Shown: piece by piece, positions 1 through 8,078 of the stretch
Position numbering within the stretch: position 1 is the first letter of the stretch
Layout: each line of letters starts with the position of its first letter
Assembly: GCF_044923475.1 (NCBI RefSeq)
Contig: NZ_CP137338.1
Coordinates: 5,208,001-5,272,000, forward strand
Length of the DNA stretch: 64,000 nucleotides
Direction of reading: 5' to 3'
DNA from: JAAURS01 sp044923475
GTDB taxonomy: Bacteria; Cyanobacteriota; Cyanobacteriia; Thermosynechococcales; Thermosynechococcaceae
The notes under the pieces: generated by a model
What the model was told of the DNA's origin: nothing
Database searches by the model: none
Seen by the model: the letters and a program-made list of their open reading frames with translations, nothing else
Translations under genes and position numbers: made by a program

Positions 1-14
1 AAAGGCTGAACCTT

Positions 15-1754
15 TTAGGAGCGAAGGCGAACGAGCACGTAAACACCTGAGCGATCTAGCGTTTGATACTGGTGAGGGGTTAACGCTGTATCCGCCAGTA
101 ATTGAGGGGTAGTGATGACCAGGGGGTCTTTACGAACGGCCTTTTGCAGGTAAGCGCCCAGCTTGCGGGGCTGCTCTAGGTATTCGACATGCCGTTGGGT
201 GTAGTACACCAAGCTCGGTTTGCGAAAGCCAATCATAATGATTTCTTGCTGAGGTTGATGGGCCGCTACGGCTGCTTTAGCCATCTCGCGCAGCGGGAGC
301 TGACGCGCTCGATCCACAATGGCAACGGCGGGATGGAGCACCACATTGATAAAAAGAAGAAAGGCGATCGCATTCACCAACCACAGTCCGTTACTGCGCC
401 ACAGAACGCACAGTGCCGCCGCCACAGTCGCCACAGCCCACAACGCGCCACCATAAAGGGGGATGTTAGCTTCGGCAATCTTCGCGCCCAGGGTGGGCAT
501 CCACGGGTCCTGGGTCAGCCACGGCGCACAGGAAAATAAGGCCCAAGATAACCCTGCCATCAGCACCACATTAAACCAGCGACTCAAATCCCATCGATGG
601 GGAGGGTATACAGGAGAGTCCAGAATGGCATCCGTCCAAGACAGACTGACTAAAATAGCGGCAGCAGGCATCAGGGGCAGCGTATAGCTGAAATATTTAG
701 TACTAGAGAGGGTAAAAAATCCCAACACGACCGCAAACCAAAGGGTTGCGTATAGGCCCAATTGCTCGGAACGCGATCGCCCTTGCCAAGCCTTCCGTCG
801 CCATGGCTGGGTTTGGAACAGCGCTGCGGGCAAGTACGCCGACCAAGGTAAAAAGCCCGCCAAAATCACAACAAAGTGAAAATACCAAGGGCCGGAGTGT
901 TGATTGACCACACTGGAAAAGCGCTCTAGGTTGTGATAGCCAAAGAAAGATTGAATAAATGTATTTGGGTTTGCCAGCGTCACTAAAATGTACCAAGGCA
1001 ATGCCAACACTGCGATCGCCAGAACCCCATATCCCAGCTTCATCTCTCGGATAACAGCCCTTAGATTGCCCAGGTAAAGTAAAAAGCCGCCAATAATTGC
1101 AGCGGGCAGAATAATCGCAATGGGGCCTTTGGTCAGAACCGCCAATGCCGTTAAAACATAAAACGCGCCGTACCATCGGCCCTGAATGTTAGGGTTTTCG
1201 ACTTGGGCGTATCCCAAGAAAAAAGCCAGCAACGAGCCACCCATGCAGGCCATCAGCAGCATGTCTGCGTATCCCGTGCGTCCCCAAAAGTACGTATTGA
1301 GGTTGAGCATCAGCATGGTTGCACCCAGCCATGCGGCCCACATGGTGCGCTGAGGTTGAACTGGAGTTGAGTCAGGATCGGGATTCAAGCGAGGGCTATG
1401 CTGTCGCAAAACATAAAAGCAAAGCAAAATAGCGCCCAAGGCCGCCAACGCCGAAGGGACTCGCGCTGCCCACTCACTCACGCCAAAAACCTTAAAGCAC
1501 AGCACCATGAGCCAATAAATTAGGGGTGGTTTGTCAAAGCGGGTCACACCATCAAAGTAAGGCGTGACCCAATCCCCAGTCAGCAACATTTGCCGCGAGG
1601 CTTCCACAAACAGCGGTTCGGTTTCGTCAATCAGACCGATATCCCCCAATCCCCAGAACAGCGTGACAATGGCGATCGCCAAAATCCATCCTAAAGAGGC
1701 CGCGAATGAGATCGGGGGCTGAAGGAATAGTTTTAGGCGAAGCCAATGAGACAT
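15..1754 (-). CDS. GT39/ArnT-like membrane glycosyltransferase
   Basis: Polytopic 579-aa protein with about ten hydrophobic segments. Near the N-terminus it has the acidic DE pair after the first membrane helix (residues 43-44, in IDETEPLF) and the FDKPP motif (about residues 73-77). Both are typical of GT-C enzymes of the PMT/ArnT family (GT39/GT83), which move sugars from polyprenyl-phosphate donors to an acceptor on the outer face of the inner membrane. Full length for the family, with an ATG start. Acceptor and donor cannot be read from the sequence. It stands alone on the minus strand, divergent from an exported protein gene. Confidence 0.85.
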   Translation of the reverse strand: MSHWLRLKLFLQPPISFAASLGWILAIAIVTLFWGLGDIGLIDETEPLFVEASRQMLLTGDWVTPYFDGVTRFDKPPLIYWLMVLCFKVFGVSEWAARVPSALAALGAILLCFYVLRQHSPRLNPDPDSTPVQPQRTMWAAWLGATMLMLNLNTYFWGRTGYADMLLMACMGGSLLAFFLGYAQVENPNIQGRWYGAFYVLTALAVLTKGPIAIILPAAIIGGFLLYLGNLRAVIREMKLGYGVLAIAVLALPWYILVTLANPNTFIQSFFGYHNLERFSSVVNQHSGPWYFHFVVILAGFLPWSAYLPAALFQTQPWRRKAWQGRSRSEQLGLYATLWFAVVLGFFTLSSTKYFSYTLPLMPAAAILVSLSWTDAILDSPVYPPHRWDLSRWFNVVLMAGLSWALFSCAPWLTQDPWMPTLGAKIAEANIPLYGGALWAVATVAAALCVLWRSNGLWLVNAIAFLLFINVVLHPAVAIVDRARQLPLREMAKAAVAAHQPQQEIIMIGFRKPSLVYYTQRHVEYLEQPRKLGAYLQKAVRKDPLVITTPQLLADTALTPHQYQTLDRSGVYVLVRLRS

Positions 1755-1996
1755 GGTTGACTCTACTCAAATCGATAGATTGCTCGTTTGTCATTCTGCC
1801 TTATCTGGGTCGTCTGAAGCAGCGCGAGTTTCTTTGAAACTTTTTGAACTGAAATAGGTCAATAACTTTAACGGTTGAAGCATTTAGATTTGCCTGAGAA
1901 TCAATCTCCGCGCAGGGTTGTGCGGGCGTGCGGGTTTGGGGGCGAATGAAAAATGCCGATTCGTCTTCTTTCCTCACCTTTAATAAAACTACGGCC

Positions 1997-2839
1997 ATGA
2001 AAAGTACAAGGATGCTTGGGTCTATCGCCGCGCTGGGGATAATTTCCTGCAGCGCAGTTTCAGCAATCACAACCGCAACTGCCGCCCTCGCAGACGACTG
2101 GCAATCGTCCGATAAACGGCCAGCCTGGAGCCAACGCTGCGATCGCGACTGGGACAATGAATACTGCAACCCCAAAACGAACACCAACCGTCTCGAAGAC
2201 TGGTCGGGACAAGAACGCTGGCAAACCGTTCAAGACAGATGGGACGATCGCAACGAAGATCGATGGTGGAATCCCAATCTCAATCGATGGGAATACCGCA
2301 ACGAAGATCGGAGTTCCGATCGGAACAGGTTTTTTAGAAATCGGCTGTTGGAAGGCACTTACATCCCCGCCTATCCAGAACGCCGTCGTCGCATCGTGCT
2401 GAGGCGTTCGGAACGGTATCCTCTCACCGTCGTGGTCAGCGAAGACGTAAGGGGGACGCTTCGTCGAGGTCGGACGGTCTTGCCGCGCAACAGTCGGATC
2501 GATGGAGAACTCGTCCCTGTTAGGGGGGGCTACCGATTTGAGTCCGATCGGGTGCGCTTTCCCAACGGTCGGAGCGAAAGAATTTGGGCCGTTTCTCAAG
2601 TCATCGGCCTCAACAATACCTACGATCGCTACGATCGCAGTGAAGCCAACCTTTCCAGCGGAGCGGCAGGAATTTTAGGCGCAATTTTAGGCCGTCCGAA
2701 TTCTTCCAGTTCGGTCATTCTCGGCGATGTCTTCGACCGCTATCCGAATTCGCGACGCGATTTAGTCGTGCTCTATCCCGATCGGTCTTTAGATTTGAGA
2801 TTGACTCGCGATTTTGCGACGGATTGGCGCAATTTCTAG
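1997..2839 (+). CDS. Exported Arg/Asp-rich conserved protein
   Basis: I place the start at the ATG at 1997 because it is followed by a clear signal peptide (MKSTRMLGS, hydrophobic stretch, then an ALADD cleavage region); the longer frame from 1928 adds a non-signal leader. The mature part opens with a Trp/Arg/Asp-rich low-complexity stretch. It continues into a beta-rich domain with LPRNSRIDGELV, repeated Tyr-Asp-Arg motifs and a Gly-rich segment (GAAGILGAILGR). That second half vaguely resembles the VirB10/TrbI-type C-terminal fold; this is inference only. Probably a periplasmic or outer-membrane-associated cyanobacterial protein of unknown function, about 280 aa. Confidence 0.7.
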   Translation: MKSTRMLGSIAALGIISCSAVSAITTATAALADDWQSSDKRPAWSQRCDRDWDNEYCNPKTNTNRLEDWSGQERWQTVQDRWDDRNEDRWWNPNLNRWEYRNEDRSSDRNRFFRNRLLEGTYIPAYPERRRRIVLRRSERYPLTVVVSEDVRGTLRRGRTVLPRNSRIDGELVPVRGGYRFESDRVRFPNGRSERIWAVSQVIGLNNTYDRYDRSEANLSSGAAGILGAILGRPNSSSSVILGDVFDRYPNSRRDLVVLYPDRSLDLRLTRDFATDWRNF

Positions 2840-2896
2840 CGGCTTTTACGGGAGATTTGACAATATATTGCAATTATTTCGGACGAAAACATTTCA

Positions 2897-2933
2897 GTCA
2901 GACCTCAAGCCCAGCATGGGTTTGAGGTCTGAC
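2897..2933. repeat. 37-bp near-perfect hairpin
   Basis: Two 12-base arms (GTCAGACCTCAA and its exact complement TTGAGGTCTGAC) enclose CCCA-GCA-TGGG, which also pairs. The result is a stem of about 17 bp with a single internal mismatch and a 3-nt loop. No T-tract follows on either strand. It lies about 57 bp after the stop of the preceding gene and 39 bp upstream of the HU promoter -35 box, so it may be a processing/termination structure or a protein-binding site. Confidence 0.7.
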
Positions 2934-2971
2934 CTCCTTCGAATATTACGTAAATAAAGGGGTTCAGCCTA

Positions 2972-2999
2972 TTGACTCCTGAAATGCTTGGTATACAAT
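2972..2999 (+). promoter_or_regulatory. Predicted sigma70 promoter of the HU gene
   Basis: TTGACT (2972-2977) and TACAAT (2994-2999) are separated by 16 bp, placing transcription start near 3006, about 22 nt before the HU start codon. The short leader contains the Shine-Dalgarno GAGGAG (3015-3020). Confidence 0.6.
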
Positions 3000-3027
3000 C
3001 CTCATAAAGGTTTTGAGGAGTTTTTTT

Positions 3028-3339
3028 ATGAATAAAGGCGAACTCGTAGACGCGATCGCAGCTAAAGCGGACGTCACCAAAAAAGAAGCTGATGCCATCG
3101 TCAGTGCAGCTTTAGAGGTCATTACCGAAGCGGTCAGCGAAGGCAACAAAGTTACGCTGGTCGGATTTGGAAGCTTTGAGAAGCGCCATCGCAAAGCGCG
3201 GGAAGGACGCAATCCGAAGACGGGGGAAACGATGACGATTGCGGCAACCAGCGTTCCTGCCTTTAGTGCCGGGAAGTTATTTAAGGAAAAAGTGTCTGCT
3301 GACAAAAAGCCCGCAGCAAAGGCTAAAGGCAAGAAATAG
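3028..3339 (+). CDS. hup: DNA-binding protein HU
   Basis: 103-aa histone-like HU protein that bends and compacts DNA in the nucleoid. It starts with MNKGELVDAIA, contains the signature GFGSFEKR and the DNA-binding arm with GRNPKTGE, and ends in a Lys/Ala-rich tail (AAKAKGKK). The start is set at the ATG at 3028, 7 nt after a strong GAGGAG Shine-Dalgarno; a TTG in the same frame at 3013 would overlap that site. The gene has its own promoter and appears monocistronic. Confidence 0.95.
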   Translation: MNKGELVDAIAAKADVTKKEADAIVSAALEVITEAVSEGNKVTLVGFGSFEKRHRKAREGRNPKTGETMTIAATSVPAFSAGKLFKEKVSADKKPAAKAKGKK

Positions 3340-3380
3340 CCCTCAAGAGTGCGAGAGCTGGCGCGATTTCTGGCAACAAC

Positions 3381-3420
3381 CGTATCGCATCGTAGAGGTG
3401 CACGGCCTTGCGTCCCTAGA
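3381..3420. repeat. Degenerate copy of a dispersed GC-rich palindrome
   Basis: The segment TAGAGGTGCACGGCCTTGCG followed by TCCCTA resembles the palindrome at 32157-32178, sharing the GGCCTTGCG core and the flanking (G)TAG-GG/CCCTA arms. This suggests two members of an interspersed repeat family, this one decayed. Confidence 0.4.
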
Positions 3421-3476
3421 AACTGCTGGTGGGTTCTATTTCAGCAATTCCTTTATGCCCCCACCTAAGACAGGCT

Positions 3477-4463
3477 TCAAACGGATAAGCCTGTACGAGG
3501 TTTATAGCTTTCGATCGTGCGGAGCTTCTCGTACAGGTCTTTTTCTTGGGAACTGAGATTGCGGGGAACGTCGATGCGAATCTGCACCAGCTGATCCCCC
3601 CGGCGACCGTCGGCAGCGGGATATCCTTTTCCACCGAGCCGTAACCGCTGACCGGAGCGGACGCCAGCTGGAAGCGTCATTTTTACCCATCCATCTAAGG
3701 TCGGCGCTTCAATGGGTCCTCCTAAAACGGCCTCGCAGGGGGTGACGGGCAGTTCGCAAATAATATCGCTCCCCTCTAGCTTGAAAAAGTCGTGGGGAAG
3801 AACTTCTATTTTGAGGTAGAGGTCGCCCCCAGCAGTGCCTTGTCCCTTCAGTCGAATCCGCTGGCCGCTCACCATCCCCGTCGGCATATTGACTTCTAGC
3901 GATCGCCCATCTTCCAGGCGAATTCGTTCTCGACCGCCCACGTACGCTTTTTCAAGAGAGATCGTCAGCCGCGCTTCAGCATCCCGACGCCCGCGCGAGT
4001 CCGCAGTTGCTTTTGGCGGCGTTCCGTAGCGCGGCGGCTCCGATCCAGCGCGGGGGGGCGGGCGGCGTTCGGTACGATCGCTGCCACTAGCCCTTTGACG
4101 GCGACCCATGAGCTGATCGACAAACTCTTGGAAATCCGCGTACTTGCTAAAGTCAACCTCTTCCGTCGGGGTGACACTGGAGCGATCGCCCCAGCTCTGG
4201 GGTCGAGCCGAAGCTGTTTCGTCTTTAAAGCCCTGTTGATTCCAATACTGACCCAGGCGATCGTACTGGGCGCGATGCGTCGCGTCCGATAAAACGTCGT
4301 AGGCTTCGCTAATTGCCTTAAACCGTTCCTCTGCCTCCTTATTGCCAGGGTTGAGGTCTGGATGATACTGACGCGCTAACCGACGGTATGCTTTTTTGAT
4401 ATCGTCGTTCGTCGCATTGCTAGGGACATCTAAGGTTTCGTAATAGTTGCGGAAATTGCGCAT
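3477..4463 (-). CDS. dnaJ: DnaJ-class co-chaperone without zinc finger
   Basis: 328-aa Hsp40. The J domain occupies residues 5-70, with HPD at 34-36, the loop that stimulates Hsp70 ATPase. A polar linker follows (about 75-155), then the two-barrel DnaJ C-terminal substrate-binding domain (from about ARLTISLEKAYVGG). The CxxCxGxG zinc repeats are absent, so this is a type II (CbpA/DnaJ2-like) protein. It lies on the same strand as, and 1.6 kb downstream of, a dnaK gene and is likely its partner. The intervening DNA is accessory debris rather than a normal operon spacer. Start at the ATG of MRNFRNYYETL. Confidence 0.93.
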   Translation of the reverse strand: MRNFRNYYETLDVPSNATNDDIKKAYRRLARQYHPDLNPGNKEAEERFKAISEAYDVLSDATHRAQYDRLGQYWNQQGFKDETASARPQSWGDRSSVTPTEEVDFSKYADFQEFVDQLMGRRQRASGSDRTERRPPPRAGSEPPRYGTPPKATADSRGRRDAEARLTISLEKAYVGGRERIRLEDGRSLEVNMPTGMVSGQRIRLKGQGTAGGDLYLKIEVLPHDFFKLEGSDIICELPVTPCEAVLGGPIEAPTLDGWVKMTLPAGVRSGQRLRLGGKGYPAADGRRGDQLVQIRIDVPRNLSSQEKDLYEKLRTIESYKPRTGLSV

Positions 4464-4540
4464 GGAACGTGCACTTGAGTCAAAAGAATCACCCTACCAT
4501 AGCTTACCTGTCGCTATCGCTATCGTGTAGATCGTTGCTC

Positions 4541-4705
4541 TCACTCCCCCACCCCGGAGTCCAGTGAAGGTACCGGGGGGAATAGCTGTAGGTTAGGGGT
4601 CGTGAGTCGTTTTTGGCGGAGAAATTCGGCGAAGTTAAGGACTTTATTGATTTGGCTTTCTGGGAGAGCTTGGATAAGATGGTAGAGCCTTTCGGCGGCT
4701 GTCAT
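4541..4705 (-). CDS. Small DUF2281-like protein (orphan antitoxin type)
   Basis: A 54-aa reading frame starting MTAAERLYHLIQALPESQ and continuing INKVLNFAEFLRQKR. This matches the short helical pattern of DUF2281-type proteins, which often accompany toxins as antitoxin-like partners. The tail (LFPPVPSLDSGVGE) is non-conserved. There is no convincing Shine-Dalgarno and no adjacent cognate toxin. It sits in the debris between dnaJ and the ParE module, so it may be a relic. Confidence 0.5.
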   Translation of the reverse strand: MTAAERLYHLIQALPESQINKVLNFAEFLRQKRLTTPNLQLFPPVPSLDSGVGE

Positions 4706-4724
4706 GACTTTTAGAGGGTGAATT

Positions 4725-5040
4725 TCAATTCTTTTGCTGAAGCCAGTTAGTTAGATCGATGACACTTGTAAAACCCCTCCAGTCTAAAGCGAGCCGATCC
4801 AACTGCTCGATTGGTAGTTTTTTGATTTCCTCGGCAGTTTCCGCAGAAATTGTCCCCACTTGCTGTGCTAATAGGAGGCTGATCAGCTCGACTTTGCCTT
4901 CAAGCTTGCCTCTGGCTTCACCCATCCTTTCGATCGCAGAAATATGTACGGCATGTTTTTTCCTCGTTCGTAGGTTTCCAAATCCTCGTAGTGCTCCCGC
5001 ACCAGCAGGATGTTTTCGGCGCGGCGGGTGAGGTTGGTTT
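4725..5040 (-). pseudogene. Frameshifted DUF4351/Rpn-type remnant with methylase-like 5' end
   Basis: Reading down from 5040, one frame gives LTRRAENILLVREHYEDLE, then ETYERGKNMPYI. The next frame continues ISAIERMGEARGKLEGKVEL to the DUF4351-type end (LTNWLQQ). Removing two bases (an extra AT around 4943-4945) restores one continuous frame, MPYISAIERMGEA. The second half is the C-terminus of an Rpn/PD-(D/E)XK transposase-like family protein. The first part resembles the MmeI-type methylase tail found at 5604-6053. It is therefore a chimeric, broken remnant. Confidence 0.65.
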
Positions 5041-5330
5041 TATGATTCTAGGCGATCTTTCCAATAGTCTGGATCGCGACGACAATTCACGATCGCCGCC
5101 ACTACTATCCGATCTAAATAGATTCGATACAAGATGGCATAGGAAAACTTGGGTGTTAAATAACGACGGATCTGCCCTTCAACGATCGGCCAGCGTTCTG
5201 GTGCGCCAACGACGCGAAATATGGAATTTTCTATGGTGTCGATGAAATCTTGATGTCTGTCTTGCTGGGCAAAGAATTGCACAGCCTCCGCATATTCTTG
5301 CAGGGCTGCTGGGTGAAATTCGTATTTCAT
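5040..5330 (-). CDS. ParE/RelE-superfamily toxin
   Basis: 96-aa protein with the ParE/RelE layout: an N-terminal helix pair (FHPAALQEYAEAVQFFAQQ), a central strand set with RRYLTPKFSYAILYRI, and a C-terminal strand (IVVAAIVNCRRDPDYW). Toxins of this superfamily act on gyrase or ribosome-bound mRNA; the target here is unknown. Its ATG overlaps the stop of the upstream antitoxin gene by 4 nt (ATGA), showing translational coupling. Both genes are intact although they are surrounded by broken genes, consistent with selective retention of a toxin-antitoxin module. Confidence 0.85.
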   Translation of the reverse strand: MKYEFHPAALQEYAEAVQFFAQQDRHQDFIDTIENSIFRVVGAPERWPIVEGQIRRYLTPKFSYAILYRIYLDRIVVAAIVNCRRDPDYWKDRLES

Positions 5331-5557
5331 TTCTGGGCGAGTTGCCGTATTTGTGCCAAGGCAATATCTCCAGGAATGGTTTGGACTGCGCCGCTATCAA
5401 TTGCGGCAATGCGTTCTTGAGCTTTTTTCACTCCTTCTCGCAAAAGATCTCGATCGATTTGTCCTGCCATGCTTTCCGCAATTTTGTCGATAAGGATGGT
5501 CTTGGCCGTATCTGGTAATGCAGTTGCTTCTGAAATGAGTTGGTCTAGGGTTAGCAT
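5327..5557 (-). CDS. Addiction-module antitoxin
   Basis: 76-aa helical protein (MLTLDQLISEATALPDTAKT) of the putative addiction module component family (PF09720/TIGR02574 type) that precedes ParE-like toxins. It probably neutralises the toxin and may autoregulate the pair. It overlaps the downstream toxin start by 4 nt. Start ATG at 5557; the region upstream is the decayed methylase fragment. Confidence 0.8.
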   Translation of the reverse strand: MLTLDQLISEATALPDTAKTILIDKIAESMAGQIDRDLLREGVKKAQERIAAIDSGAVQTIPGDIALAQIRQLAQK

Positions 5558-5603
5558 TGGATCGTTCTACTCCAAAGGATTAGCCTGATTTTAGCATTCA
5601 CAC

Positions 5604-6053
5604 TTAACGGGTCATTTTGGTATACAGCTCGAAAAGTTTTTCGAGGCGCTCTGTGTCGTTTTTGAAGCGGCGACCGATGTAGATGCGTTCGAGGATTTCG
5701 TCGTTGCGATCGTGGGCTTCCCGCACCAGAGGGAATTCGGTGTCCATGCGATCGCGATCGTACATGTCGGCGATCGTGGACGGGAAATAGTTCTCCCGCG
5801 CTAGAAGGATGTCTTCGGCGCAGCAGGTGAGGTCGGCTTTGTTTCGATCGGTGAGGGTGGGGACGGGAAAGGTGTTCCAGCCGAGGGTGTTGGAGTAACG
5901 AAAGTCGATTTTCAGCTTGCCGCAGACAGTAGCGATCCAAACCAAGTGAAGGCGCGAGAGAGCACCATGTTCCAGAGCGATCGCAGTACAGACATCCTCA
6001 ATCTTGAGCGAGCCTCTCAAAACATTGCCCAACTCAAGACTAACGCGACAAAA
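5604..6053 (-). pseudogene. C-terminal fragment of an MmeI-like DNA methyltransferase
   Basis: The frame reads LHLVWIATVCGKLKIDFRYS, then NTLGWNTFPVPTL, a late segment AEDILLARENYFPSTIADMY and the end ERLEKLFELYTKMTR. This is the target-recognition/C-terminal portion of class I SAM-dependent MmeI-type methyltransferases, which normally exceed 900 aa. The SAM-binding and catalytic parts are missing: the frame is open back only to the dnaK stop at 6054-6056. A TTG at 6032 could start translation, but a functional product is unlikely. It is probably a relic of a restriction-modification gene. Confidence 0.75.
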
Positions 6054-8078
6054 CTACCAGTTGTCGTCATCCCAGTCTTCCCAATTGTTGCGGCTGCGAC
6101 TGCCACCGCCGTTCTCGCCGTAGCGGTTGGCAGTCGTGGCGCGACGGGTAGAAGCCGATCCTGAAGTCGTCCCGCGAATGGCATCTACCCCCTTCGCAAC
6201 AACGCCTTTGATGGAATCCATCGAGGGCAAGTTGAATAAATCTTCCTCATCATCGTAGTTTTCTCCTGCTTGGCTCATTTCTTGCATGAGTTCGTACAGG
6301 GCATCTTGCAAATTGGCATAGGTGAGATCGATCTGGCGATCGTCATCTTGGGCGAGGCTGTCTTGCAGGTCGCGGCTGAGGGCTTCGAGCTGTCGTCTCA
6401 GACCGCTGGCAAACTGAGGGCCAAAGTCTAGATTGACTTCCCGCAGGCGGCGATCGCACTGGGCAATGAGATCCTGAGAGCGGTTGCGCTTTTCAATCCG
6501 TTCGCGACGGCGGCGATCCGCATCTGAAAACTGCTCCGCATCTTTCATCATGCGGCTGACCTCTGCTTCCGAGAGGTTGGTGGCTCCCTGAACCGTAATG
6601 CTTTGTTCGCGGCCCGTGTATTTGTCTAAGGCCGTCACCTGCAAAATCCCGTTGGCATCGATGTCAAAGGAAACCTGTACCTGCGGGATGCCGCGCGGTG
6701 CCGGGGGAATGCCGCGCAACTGAAAGCGGCCTAAGGACTTGTTGTTGTCCGCAAGCTGTCGTTCTCCTTGGAGAATATGCACCTCTACCTGACTTTGGTT
6801 ATTTTCTGCAGTCGAAAATATATCCGAGCGCCGGACGGGAATGGTGGTATTGCGAGGAATCAGGGGCTTCATGACCCCGCCGATGGTCTCTAGCCCCAAA
6901 GACAGCGGGGTGACATCCAGCAGCATGATGTCTTTTAAGTCCCCGGCTAAGATCCCTGCTTGCACCGCTGCACCCACGGCTACCACTTCATCGGGATTCA
7001 CGTTTTGGTTAGGTTCTTTTTTAATAAAGTCGCGCACCAGCCGCTGCACGAAGGGGATGCGGGTAGAACCGCCCACCAAGACCACTTCATCGATTTCGGT
7101 CGGTCGCAGGTTGGCATCTTCAAGGGCTAAGGCGACGGGGTCTTTCAAGCGTTGCACCAAGTCGACAGACAGTGCCTCGAATTGCCCCCGCGTGAGGGTC
7201 ACGTCGAGGTGCTTCGGCCCGTCTTCCGTAGCGGTAATAAAGGGCAGGCTGATGTTGGTTTCTGGAAGTCCAGACAGCTCGATCTTGGCCTTCTCCGCCG
7301 CTTCGGTGAGCCGCTGCAGCGATTGGCGATCGCGCCGTAAATCGATCCCCTCTGTCTCTAAAAATTGTTCTGCCAACCAGTCTACAATCAGGCGATCGAA
7401 GTCGTTGCCACCCAGTTGGGTATCGCCGCTGGTGGCGAGAACCTCAAAGACCCCATTCCCCACATCCAGAATAGAAACGTCAAACGTACCGCCGCCCAAG
7501 TCAAAGACCATCACAGTCTGCACTTCCTCGCGATCTAAGCCATAGGCTAGCGCAGCCGCTGTCGGCTCGTTGAGGATGCGTTTGATATCGATGCCTGCAA
7601 TCCGTCCCGCATCGCGGGTCGCTTGGCGCTGGGCGTCGTTAAAGTAGGCTGGAACTGTCACGACGGCACTCGTAACGGGTTCGCCCAGATAACGACTGGC
7701 ATCTTCCGCCAGCTTTTTCAAAATCATGGCCGAAATTTCTTCTGGCGCAAATTCTTTGTCCAAACGCGGACATTTGATTTTCACTTCTCCATCTTCATCG
7801 CGGCGGATGGTATAGGGCACTCGCTTGGAGTCGGCATTCAGTTCTGAATATTTGCGTCCCATAAACCGCTTAAACGCGTAAAACGTATTTTGGGGATTCA
7901 AAACCGTCTGTCGCCTGGCCAACTGTCCGATCAAGCGCTCGCCATCCTTGCCAAACCCAACTACTGAGGGCGTTGTGCGGCTTCCTTCCGCATTGGCAAT
8001 CACAACGGGCTTTCCCCCTTCCATGACCGCAATGACTGAATTGGTGGTGCCTAAATCAATACCGACAACTTTTCCCAT
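6054..8078 (-). CDS. dnaK: Hsp70 chaperone DnaK (DnaK1-like)
   Basis: 674-aa Hsp70. The ATPase phosphate loops are GIDLGTTNS (5-13) and VFDLGGGTFDVS (about 190-201), and the hinge/substrate domain includes LLDVTPLSLGLETIGG. The C-terminal lid region differs from canonical EEVD-like tails, ending in Gly/Arg/Asn and acidic-Trp residues (NWEDWDDDNW). Opening and C-terminal features resemble the cyanobacterial DnaK1 branch rather than the essential DnaK2. No CIRCE element is visible upstream, so heat-shock control, if any, is not by the standard HrcA operator. dnaJ lies downstream on the same strand. Confidence 0.95.
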   Translation of the reverse strand: MGKVVGIDLGTTNSVIAVMEGGKPVVIANAEGSRTTPSVVGFGKDGERLIGQLARRQTVLNPQNTFYAFKRFMGRKYSELNADSKRVPYTIRRDEDGEVKIKCPRLDKEFAPEEISAMILKKLAEDASRYLGEPVTSAVVTVPAYFNDAQRQATRDAGRIAGIDIKRILNEPTAAALAYGLDREEVQTVMVFDLGGGTFDVSILDVGNGVFEVLATSGDTQLGGNDFDRLIVDWLAEQFLETEGIDLRRDRQSLQRLTEAAEKAKIELSGLPETNISLPFITATEDGPKHLDVTLTRGQFEALSVDLVQRLKDPVALALEDANLRPTEIDEVVLVGGSTRIPFVQRLVRDFIKKEPNQNVNPDEVVAVGAAVQAGILAGDLKDIMLLDVTPLSLGLETIGGVMKPLIPRNTTIPVRRSDIFSTAENNQSQVEVHILQGERQLADNNKSLGRFQLRGIPPAPRGIPQVQVSFDIDANGILQVTALDKYTGREQSITVQGATNLSEAEVSRMMKDAEQFSDADRRRRERIEKRNRSQDLIAQCDRRLREVNLDFGPQFASGLRRQLEALSRDLQDSLAQDDDRQIDLTYANLQDALYELMQEMSQAGENYDDEEDLFNLPSMDSIKGVVAKGVDAIRGTTSGSASTRRATTANRYGENGGGSRSRNNWEDWDDDNW

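Noticed and set aside
1801..2187. 128-codon minus-strand frame before the exported Arg/Asp-rich gene
   Set aside because: Overlaps the supported plus-strand gene's signal region and shows no family features or Shine-Dalgarno.
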